The notes beneath the pieces are model-generated. The model was not told the DNA's origin and made no database searches. It saw only the letters and a list, made by a program, of their open reading frames with translations. From Crossaster papposus (taxonomy: Eukaryota > Echinodermata > Asteroidea > Velatida > Solasteridae), in NCBI GenBank assembly GCA_037893245.1, contig JBAIAA010000117.1, positions 186,001 to 250,000 on the forward strand: a stretch of 64,000 nucleotides of DNA, in the 5' to 3' direction. A program made the position numbers and the translations under genes. Position 1 is the first letter of the stretch. The number at the start of each line of letters is the position of its first letter. This document shows, in pieces, positions 13,605-22,550 of the stretch.

Positions 13605-13690
13605 CCTAACAAACACTTTTCGGGTTTTTTCACCGTCAGAACACAAAATAGACTTCCAACGCTCCCAAATGGTCTATAGAGCTCATTTAG
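13605..13690 (+). repeat. Satellite monomer type B (reference unit, 86 bp)
   Basis: This is the most frequent unit. Its marks are GGGTTTTTTCACCGTCAG, ACACAAAATAGACTTCC, and the tail TATAGAGCTCATTTAG, which contains a SacI-type GAGCTC palindrome. Local variants act as markers: CCAAAGCTCCC (14348-14433), CGCTCTCAAATGG (13433-13518), CGCTCCTAAATGG (37157-37242) and a tail with one extra A, CATTTAAG (36984-37070). B often alternates with another type, which gives a 172-bp dimer step over much of the window, but the alternation is not strict. Confidence 0.95.
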
Positions 13691-13777
13691 CCTAACAAAC
13701 ACTTTTCGGGTTTTGTTCACCATCAGAACACGAAATGGACTTCCAATACTCCCAAATGGTCGATAGCGCTCAATAAG
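13691..13777 (+). repeat. Satellite monomer type C (87 bp)
   Basis: Marks are GGGTTTTGTTCACCATCAG, ACACGAAATGG, CCAATACTCCC and GGTCGATAGCGCTCAATAAG. The following unit starts CGTAAC rather than CCTAAC, a linked variant that makes C easy to follow. An 86-bp form with GGTTTTTTTCACCATC occurs after type O units (for example 36500-36585). Confidence 0.95.
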
Positions 13778-13863
13778 CGTAACAAACACTTTTCGGTTTT
13801 TCTCACCGTCAGAACACCAAATGGACATCCAACGCTCCCAAATGTTCTATAGTGCTCAATGAG
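13778..13863 (+). repeat. Satellite monomer type D (86 bp)
   Basis: It starts CGTAACAAAC and has GGTTTTTCTCACCGTCAG, ACACCAAATGGACATCC and AAATGTTCTATAGTGCTC. It resembles A in its second half and always seems to follow C. A sub-variant D' has TTCTATAATGCTC (36586-36671) and marks the long HOR family. Confidence 0.95.
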
Positions 13864-13916
13864 CCTAACAAACACTTTTCGGGTTTTGTTCACCATCAGC
13901 TATAGGCCTCAATGAG
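13864..13916 (+). repeat. Truncated satellite monomer type E (53 bp)
   Basis: This unit jumps from CACCATCAG straight to CTATAGGCCTCAATGAG, so 34 bp of the middle of the monomer are missing. I count roughly 70 such units in the window, always with the same junction, so the deletion happened once (or rarely) and was then amplified. They sit at fixed places in the HORs, after D and after I. The form after I is 52 bp (for example 13381-13432). Confidence 0.95.
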
Positions 13917-14002
13917 CCTAACAAACACTTTTCGGGTTTTTTCACCGTCAGAACACAAAATTGACTTCCAACACTCCCAAATGGTCTATAGGCCTCAATG
14001 AG
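13917..14002 (+). repeat. Satellite monomer type F (86 bp)
   Basis: Marks are ACACAAAATTGACTTCC, CAACACTCCC and TATAGGCCTCAATGAG with a StuI-type AGGCCT palindrome. Three leader variants exist: CACCGTCAG, CACCCTCAG (long HOR family, for example 36725-36810) and CACCATCAG (28.0-28.4 kb, 35.2 kb, 39.3 kb). F, G and H almost always occur in that order. Confidence 0.93.
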
Positions 14003-14089
14003 CCTAACAAACACTTTTCGGGTTTTCTTCACCGTCAAAACACGAAATGGACTTTCAACACTCCCAAATGGTCTATAGCGCTCAATAAG
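14003..14089 (+). repeat. Satellite monomer type G (87 bp)
   Basis: Marks are GGGTTTTCTTCACCGTC, then AAAACACG (A in place of G after GTC), GGACTTTCAACACTCCC and the tail AGCGCTCAATAAG. It is the second unit of the F-G-H block. On the plus strand an open frame of 67 codons recurs across F-G-H; it is a chance frame, not a gene. Confidence 0.93.
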
Positions 14090-14175
14090 CCTAACAAACA
14101 CTTTTCGAGTTTTTCCACCTTCAGAACACAAAATAGACTTCCAACGCTCCCAAATGGTCTATAGGCCTCAATGAG
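14090..14175 (+). repeat. Satellite monomer type H (86 bp)
   Basis: Marks are CGAGTTTTTCCACCTTCAG or CGGGTTTTTCCACCTTCAG and a TATAGGCCTCAATGAG tail. One sub-variant has CGCTCACAAATGG (36898-36983). This copy is followed by CTTAAC instead of CCTAAC, a private change. H ends the F-G-H block and is normally followed by B. Confidence 0.93.
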
Positions 14176-14433
14176 CTTAACAAACACTTTTCGGGTTTTT
14201 TCACCGTCAGAACACAAAATAGACTTCCAACGCTCCCAAATGGTCTATAGAGCTCATTTAGCCTAACAAACACTTTTCGGGTTTTTTCACCGCCAGAACA
14301 CCAAATGGACATCCAACGCTCCCAAATGTTGTATAGTGCTCAATGAGCCTAACAAACACTTTTCGGGTTTTTTCACCGTCAGAACACAAAATAGACTTCC
14401 AAAGCTCCCAAATGGTCTATAGAGCTCATTTAG

Positions 14434-14606
14434 CCTAACAAACACTTTTCGGGTTTTGTTCACCATCAGAACACGAAATGGACTTCCAACGCTCCCAAAT
14501 GGTCTATAGCGCTCAATGAGCCTAACAAACACTTTTTGGTTTTTTTCATCGTCAGAACACAAAATAGACTTCCAACGCTCCCAAATGGTCTATAGAGCTC
14601 ATTTAG
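14434..14606 (+). repeat. Satellite monomers types J and K
   Basis: J (14434-14520) has GTTTTGTTCACCATCAG, ACACGAAATGG, CAACGCTCCC and the tail AGCGCTCAATGAG. K (14521-14606) is a B relative with CACTTTTTGG in place of CACTTTTCGG and often CATCGTCAG. The pair occurs together, as at 16.6, 26.4 and 42.5 kb. From 17.7 kb on, K is sometimes replaced by CTTTTTGGG with CACCGTCAG. Confidence 0.9.
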
Positions 14607-15468
14607 CCTAACAAACACTTTTCGGTTTTTTTCACCGCCAGAACACCAAATGGACATCCAACGCTCCCAAATGTTGTATAGTGCTCAATGAGCCTAACAA
14701 ACACTTTTCGGGTTTTTTCACCGTCAGAACACAAAATAGACTTCCAACGCTCCCAAATGGTCTATAGAGCTCATTTAGCCTAACAAACACTTTTCGGGTT
14801 TTGTTCACCATCAGAACACGAAATGGACTTCCAATACTCCCAAATGGTCGATAGCGCTCAATAAGCGTAACAAACACTTTTCGGTTTTTCTCACCGTCAG
14901 AACACCAAATGGACATCCAACGCTCCCAAATGTTCTATAGTGCTCAATGAGCCTAACAAACACTTTTCGGTTTTTTTCACCGTCAGAACACAAAATTGAC
15001 TTCCAACACTCCCAAATGGTCTATAGGCCTCAATGAGCCTAACAAACACTTTTCGGGTTTTCTTCACCGTCAAAACACGAAATGGACTTTCAACACTCCC
15101 AAATGGTCTATAGCGCTCAATAAGCCTAACAAACACTTTTCGGGTTTTTCCACCTTCAGAACACAAAATAGACTTCCAACGCTCCCAAATGGTCTATAGG
15201 CCTCAATGAGCCTAACAAACACTTTTCGGGTTTTTTCACCGTCAGAACACAAAATAGACTTCCAACGCTCCCAAATGGTCTATAGAGCTCATTTAGCCTA
15301 ACAAACACTTTTCGGTTTTTTTCACCGCCAGAACACCAAATGGACATCCAACGCTCCCAAATGTTGTATAGTGCTCAATGAGCCTAACAAACACTTTTCG
15401 GGTTTTTTCACCGTCAGAACACAAAATAGACTTCCAAAGCTCCCAAATGGTCTATAGAGCTCATTTAG

Positions 15469-17639
15469 CCTAACAAACACTTTTCGGGTTTTGTTCACCA
15501 TCAGAACACGAAATGGACTTCCAACGCTCCCAAATGGTAGCGCTCAATGAGCCTAAGAAACACTTTTCGGGTTTTTTCACCATCAGCTATAGGCCTCAAT
15601 GAGCCTAACAAACACTTTTCGGGTTTTTTCACCGTCAGAACACAAAATAGACTTCCAACGCTCTCAAATGGTCTATAGAGCTCATTTAGCCTAACAAACA
15701 CTTTTCGGTTTTTTTCACCGCCAGAACACCAAATGGACATCCAACGCTCCCAAATGTTGTATAGTGCTCAATGAGCCTAACAAACACTTTTCGGGTTTTT
15801 TCACCGTCAGAACACAAAATAGACTTCCAACGCTCCCAAATGGTCTATAGAGCTCATTTAGCCTAACAAACACTTTTCGGGTTTTGTTCACCATCAGAAC
15901 ACGAAATGGACTTCCAATACTCCCAAATGGTCGATAGCGCTCAATAAGCGTAACAAACACTTTTCGGTTTTTCTCACCGTCAGAACACCAAATGGACATC
16001 CAACGCTCCCAAATGTTCTATAGTGCTCAATGAGCCTAACAAACACTTTTCGGGTTTTGTTCACCATCAGCTATAGGCCTCAATGAGCCTAACAAACACT
16101 TTTCGGGTTTTTTCACCGTCAGAACACAAAATTGACTTCCAACACTCCCAAATGGTCTATAGGCCTCAATGAGCCTAACAAACACTTTTCGGGTTTTCTT
16201 CACCGTCAAAACACGAAATGGACTTTCAACACTCCCAAATGGTCTATAGCGCTCAATAAGCCTAACAAACACTTTTCGAGTTTTTCCACCTTCAGAACAC
16301 AAAATAGACTTCCAACGCTCCCAAATGGTCTATAGGCCTCAATGAGCCTAACAAACACTTTTCGGGTTTTTTCACCGTCAGAACACAAAATAGACTTCCA
16401 ACGCTCCCAAATAGTCTATAGAGCTCATTTAGCCTAACAAACACTTTTCGGGTTTTTTCACCGCCAGAACACCAAATGGACATCCAACGCTCCCAAATGT
16501 TGTATAGTGCTCAATGAGCCTAACAAACACTTTTCGGGTTTTTTCACCGTCAGAACACAAAATAGACTTCCAAAGCTCCCAAATGGTCTATAGAGCTCAT
16601 TTAGCCTAACAAACACTTTTCGGGTTTTGTTCACCATCAGAACACGAAATGGACTTCCAACGCTCCCAAATGGTCTATAGCGCTCAATGAGCCTAACAAA
16701 CACTTTTTGGTTTTTTTCATCGTCAGAACACAAAATAGAATTCCAACGCTCCCAAATGGTCTATAGAGCTCATTTAGCCTAACAAACACTTTTCGGTTTT
16801 TTTCACCGCCAGAACACCAAATGGACATCCAACGCTCCCAAATGTTGTATAGTGCTCAATGAGCCTAACAAACACTTTTCGGGTTTTTTCACCGTCAGAA
16901 CACAAAATAGACTTCCAACGCTCCCAAATGGTCTATAGAGCTCATTTAGCCTAACAAACACTTTTCGGGTTTTGTTCACCATCAGAACACGAAATGGACT
17001 TCCAATACTCCCAAATGGTCGATAGCGCTCAATAAGCGTAACAAACACTTTTCGGTTTTTCTCACCGTCAGAACACCAAATGGACATCCAACGCTCCCAA
17101 ATGTTCTATAGTGCTCAATGAGCCTAACAAACACTTTTCGGTTTTTTTCACCGTCAGAACACAAAATTGACTTCCAACACTCCCAAATGGTCTATAGGCC
17201 TCAATGAGCCTAACAAACACTTTTCGGGTTTTCTTCACCGTCAAAACACGAAATGGACTTTCAACACTCCCAAATGGTCTATAGCGCTCAATAAGCCTAA
17301 CAAACACTTTTCGGGTTTTTCCACCTTCAGAACACAAAATAGACTTCCAACGCTCCCAAATGGTCTATAGGCCTCAATGAGCCTAACAAACACTTTTCGG
17401 GTTTTTTCACCGTCAGAACACAAAATAGACTTCCAACGCTCCCAAATGGTCTATAGAGCTCATTTAGCCTAACAAACACTTTTCGGTTTTTTTCACCGCC
17501 AGAACACCAAATGGACATCCAACGCTCCCAAATGTTGTATAGTGCTCAATGAGCCTAACAAACACTTTTCGGGTTTTTTCACCGTCAGAACACAAAATAG
17601 ACTTCCAAAGCTCCCAAATGGTCTATAGAGCTCATTTAG
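15469..17639 (+). repeat. 2171-bp HOR, copy 2 (26 subunits)
   Basis: It has the same order as 13298-15468. Differences are few single bases, for example CAAATAGTC near 16412 and ATAGAATTCC near 16736. The following unit at 17640 is J rather than I, so the tandem run ends here. Confidence 0.92.
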
Positions 17640-18157
17640 CCTAACAAACACTTTTCGGGTTTTGTTCACCATCAGAACACGAAATGGACTTCCAACGCTC
17701 CCAAATGGTCTATAGCGCTCAATGAGCCTAACAAACACTTTTTGGGTTTTTTCACCGTCAGAACACAAAATAGACTTCCAACGCTCCCAAATGGTCTATA
17801 GAGCTCATTTAGCCTAACAAACACTTTTCGGTTTTTTTCACCGCCAGAACACCAAATGGACATCCAACGCTCCCAAATGTTGTATAGTGCTCAATGAGCC
17901 TAACAAACACTTTTCGGTTTTTTTCACCGTCAGAACACAAAATAGACTTCCAACGCTCCCAAATGGTCTATAGAGCTCATTTAGCCTAACAAACACTTTT
18001 CGGGTTTTGTTCACCATCAGAACACGAAATGGACTTCCAATACTCCCAAATGGTCGATAGCGCTCAATAAGCGTAACAAACACTTTTCGGTTTTTCTCAC
18101 CGTCAGAACACGAAATGGACTTCCAACGCTCCCAAATGGTCTATAGCGCTCATTTAG
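17640..18157 (+). repeat. Six-unit bridge J-B-A-B-C-L
   Basis: The units are J 17640-17726, B 17727-17812, A 17813-17898, B 17899-17984, C 17985-18071 and an L variant 18072-18157 with CACGAAATGG in place of CACCAAATGG. The next unit is C. The M-N-O block that follows L in the long HOR is absent, which suggests a loss of about 260 bp at this join. Confidence 0.82.
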
Positions 18158-21100
18158 CCTAACAAACACTTTTCGGTTTTTTTCACCATCAGAACACGAA
18201 ATGGACTTCCAATACTCCCAAATGGTCGATAGCGCTCAATAAGCGTAACAAACACTTTTCGGTTTTTCTCACCGTCAGAACACCAAATGGACATCCAACG
18301 CTCCCAAATGTTCTATAGTGCTCAATGAGCCTAACAAACACTTTTCGGTTTTTGTTCACCATCAGCTATAGGCCTCAATGAGCCTAACAAACACTTTTCG
18401 GGTTTTTTCACCCTCAGAACACAAAATTAACTTCCAACACTCCCAAATGGTCTATAGGCCTCAATGAGCCTAACAAACACTTTTCGGGTTTTCTTCACCG
18501 TCAAAACACGAAATGGACTTTCAACACTCCCAAATGGTCTATAGCGCTCAATAAGCCTAACAAACACTTTTCGGGTTTTTCCACCTTCAGAACACAAAAT
18601 AGACTTCCAACGCTCACAAATGGTCTATAGGCCTCAATGAGCCTAACAAACACTTTTCGGGTTTTTTCACCGTCAGAACACAAAATAGACTTCCAACGCT
18701 CCCAAATGGTCTATAGAGCTCATTTAGCCTAACAAACACTTTTCGGTTTTTTTCACCGCCAGAACACCAAATGGACATCCAACGCTCCCAAATGTTGTAT
18801 AGTGCTCAATGAGCCTAACAAACACTTTTCGGGTTTTTTCACCGTCAGAACACATAATAGACTTCCAACGCTCCTAAATGGTCTATAGAGCTCATTTAGC
18901 CTAACAAACACTTTTCGGGTTTTGTTCACCATCAGAACACGAAATGGACTTCCAACGCTCCCAAATGGTAGCGCTCAATGAGCCTAACAAACACTTTTCG
19001 GGTTTTTTCACCATCAGCTATAGGCCTCAATGAGCCTAACAAACACTTTTCGGGTTTTTTCACCGTCAGAACACAAAATAGACTTCCAACGCTCCCAAAT
19101 GGTCTATAGAGCTCATTTAGCCTAACAAACACTTTTCGGTTTTTTTCACCGCCAGAACACCAAATGGACATCCAACGCTCCCAAATGTTGTATAGTGCTC
19201 AATGAGCCTAACAAACACTTTTCGGGTTTTTTCACCGTCAGAACACAAAATAGACTTCCAACGCTCCCAAATGGTCTATAGAGCTCATTTAGCCTAACAA
19301 ACACTTTTCGGGTTTTGTTCACCATCAGAACACGAAATGGACTTCCAACGCTCCCAAATGGTCTATAGCGCTCAATGAGCCTAACAAACACTTTTCGGTT
19401 TTTTTCACCATCAGCTATAGGCCTCAATGAGCCTAACAAACACTTTTCGGGTTTTTTCACCGTCGGAACACAAAATAGACTTCCAACGCTCCTAAATGGT
19501 CTATAGAGCTCATTTAGCCTAACAAACACTTTTCGGGTTTTGTTCACCATCAGAACACGAAATGGACTTTCAACACTCCCAAATGGTCTATAGCGCTTAA
19601 TAAGCCTAACAAACACTTTTCGGGTTTTTTCACCGTCAGAACACAAATTAGACTTCCAACGCTCCCAAATGGTCTATAGCGCTCATTTAGCCTAACAAAC
19701 ACTTTTCGGTTTTTTTTCACAGTCAGAACACCAAATGGACTTCCAACACTCCCAAACGGTCTATAGGCCTCAATGAGCCTAACAAACACTTTTCAAGTTT
19801 TTTCACCGTCAGAACACAAAATAGACTTCCAACGCTCCCAAATGGTCTATAGAGCTCATTTAGCCTAACAAACCCTTTTCGGGTTTTTTTCACCATCAGA
19901 ACACGAAATGGACTTCCAATACTCCCAAATGGTCTATAGAGCTCATTGAGCCTAACAAACACTTTTCGGTTTTTTTCACCATCAGAACACGAAATGGACT
20001 TCCAATACTCCCAAATGGTCGATAGCGCTCAATAAGCGTAACAAACACTTTTCGGTTTTTCTCACCGTCAGAACACCAAATGGACATCCAACGCTCCCAA
20101 ATGTTCTATAATGCTCAATGAGCCTAACAAACACTTTTCGGGTTTTGTTCACCATCAGCTATAGGCCTCAATGAGCCTAACAAACACTTTTCGGGTTTTT
20201 TCACCCTCAGAACACAAAATTGACTTCCAACACTCCCAAATGGTCTATAGGCCTCAATGAGCCTAACAAACACTTTTCGGGTTTTCTTCACCGTCAAAAC
20301 ACGAAATGGACTTTCAACACTCCCAAATGGTCTATAGCGCTCAATAAGCCTAACAAACACTTTTCGGGTTTTTCCACCTTCAGAACACAAAATAGACTTC
20401 CAACGCTCCCAAATGGTCTATAGAGCTCATTTAGCCTAACAAACACTTTTCGGTTTTTTTCACCGCCAGAACACCAAATGGACATCCAACGCTCCCAAAT
20501 GTTGTATAGTGCTCAATGAGCCTAACAAACACTTTTCGGGTTTTTTCACCGTCAGAACACAAAATAGACTTCCAACGCTCCTAAATGGTCTATAGAGCTC
20601 ATTTAGCCTAACAAACACTTTTCGGGTTTTGTTCACCATCAGAACACGAAATGGACATCCAACGCTCCCAAATGTTGTATAGTGCTCAATGAGCCTAACA
20701 AACACTTTTCGGGTTTTGTTCACCATCAGAACACGAAATGGACTTCCAATACTCCCAAATGGTCGATAGCGCTCAATAAGCGTAACAAACACTTTTCGGT
20801 TTTTCTCACCGTCAGAACACCAAATGGACATCCAACGCTCCCAAATGTTCTATAGTGCTCAATGAGCCTAACAAACACTTTTCGGTTTTTTTCACCATCA
20901 GAACACGAAATGGACTTCCAACGCTCCCAAATGGTCTATAGCGCTCAATGAGCCTAACAAACACTTTTCGGTTTTTTTCACCATCAGCTATAGGCCTCAA
21001 TGAGCCTAACAAACACTTTTCGGGTTTTTTCACCGTCAGAACACAAAATAGACTTCCAACGCTCCCAAATGGTCTATAGAGCTCATTTAGCCTAACAAAC

Positions 21101-22550
21101 ACTTTTCGGTTTTTTTCACCGCCAGAACACCAAATGGACATCCAACGCTCCCAAATGTTGTATAGTGCTCAATGAGCCTAACAAACACTTTTCGGGTTTT
21201 TTCACCGTCAGAACACAAAATAGACTTCCAACGCTCCCAAATGGTCTATAGAGCTCATTTAGCCTAACAAACACTTTTCGGGTTTTGTTCACCATCAGAA
21301 CACGAAATGGACTTCCAATACTCCCAAATGGTCGATAGCGCTCAATAAGCGTAACAAACACTTTTCGGTTTTTCTCACCGTCAGAACACCAAATGGACAT
21401 CCAACGCTCCCAAATGTTCTATAGTGCTCAATGAGCCTAACAAACACTTTTCGGGTTTTGTTCACCATCAGCTATAGGCCTCAATGAGCCTAACAAACAC
21501 TTTTCGGGTTTTTTCACCGTCAGAACACAAAATTGACTTCCAACACTCCCAAATGGTCTATAGGCCTCAATGAGCCTAACAAACACTTTTCGGGTTTTCT
21601 TCACCGTCAAAACACAAAATGGACTTTCAACACTCCCAAATGGTCTATAGCGCTCAATAAGCCTAACAAACACTTTTCGAGTTTTTCCACCTTCAGAACA
21701 CAAAATAGACTTCCAACGCTCAAAAATGGTCTATAGGCCTCAATGAGCCTAACAAACACTTTTCGGGTTTTTTCACCGTCAGAAAACAAAATAGACTTCC
21801 AACGCTCCCAAATGGTCTATAGAGCTCATTTAGCCTAACAAACACTTTTCGGTTTTTTTCACCGCCAGAACACCAAATGGACATCCAACGCTCCCAAATG
21901 TTGTATAGTGCTCAATGAGCCTAACAAACACTTTTCGGGTTTTTTCATCGTCAGAACACAAAATAGACTTCCAACGCTCCCAAATGGTCTATAGAGCTCA
22001 TTTAGACTAACAAACACTTTTCGGTTTTTTTCACCGCCAGAACACCAAATGGACATCCAACGCTCCCAAATGTTGTATAGTGCTCAATGAGCCTAACAAA
22101 CACTTTTCGGGTTTTGTTCACCATCAGAACACGAAATGGACTTCCAATACTCCCAAATGGTCGATAGCGCTCAATAAGCGTAACAAACACTTTTCGGTTT
22201 TTCTCACCGTCAGAACACCAAATGGACATCCAACGCTCCCAAATGTTCTATAGTGCTCAATGAGCCTAACAAACACTTTTCGGTTTTTTTCACCATCAGA
22301 ACACGAAATGGACTTCCAACGCTCCCAAATGGTCTATAGCGCTCAATGAGCCTAACAAACACTTTTCGGTTTTTTTCACCATCAGCTATAGGCCTCAATG
22401 AGCCTAACAAACACTTTTCGGGTTTTTTCACCGTCAGAACACAAAATAGACTTCCAACGCTCCCAAATGGTCTATAGAGCTCATTTAGCCTAACAAACAC
22501 TTTTCGGTTTTTTTCACCGCCAGAACACCAAATGGACATCCAACGCTCCC
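18158..22550 (+). repeat. 4.4 kb block, second copy (partner 4.45-8.9 kb)
   Basis: It is collinear with 4450-8905. It carries the same ACATAATAG (near 18850) and CGTCGGAAC (near 19464) marks. It lacks one monomer at 20349-20434 and ends inside the A/B hybrid unit 22489-22574, where the match moves to 10.39 kb. Confidence 0.85.

Larger units (their letters stand above)
13298..15468 (+). repeat. 2171-bp HOR, copy 1 (26 subunits)
   Basis: The order is I-E-B-A-B-C-D-E-F-G-H-B-A-B-J-K-A-B-C-D-F-G-H-B-A-B. The first 14 units equal the 1136-bp form; the last 12 add 1035 bp and lack an E between D and F. The copy that starts at 15469 is the same length and nearly identical. Confidence 0.92.

Noticed and set aside
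13605-13624. Telomere-like CCTAAC at each monomer start
   Set aside because: It occurs once per 86 bp and is not in short tandem runs, so it is not telomeric repeat DNA.
13605-13640. CENP-B box near CTTTTCGGG
   Set aside because: Only a TTCG core is shared; the required A and the CGGG part of the consensus are not at the right spacing on either strand.
13605-13690. Pol III promoter or tRNA/SINE origin of the monomer
   Set aside because: T runs could end Pol III transcripts, but no credible A box or B box pair or tRNA-like fold is present.
13864-13916. E unit as a mobile element footprint or excision scar
   Set aside because: No target-site duplication or terminal repeats flank the missing 34 bp; a plain deletion amplified with the HOR is simpler.
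13961-14164. Recurring plus-strand open frame of 67 codons over F-G-H units
   Set aside because: It recurs because the F-G-H block recurs. It starts inside one monomer and stops inside another, overlaps minus-strand frames, and varies as neutral repeat sequence does.
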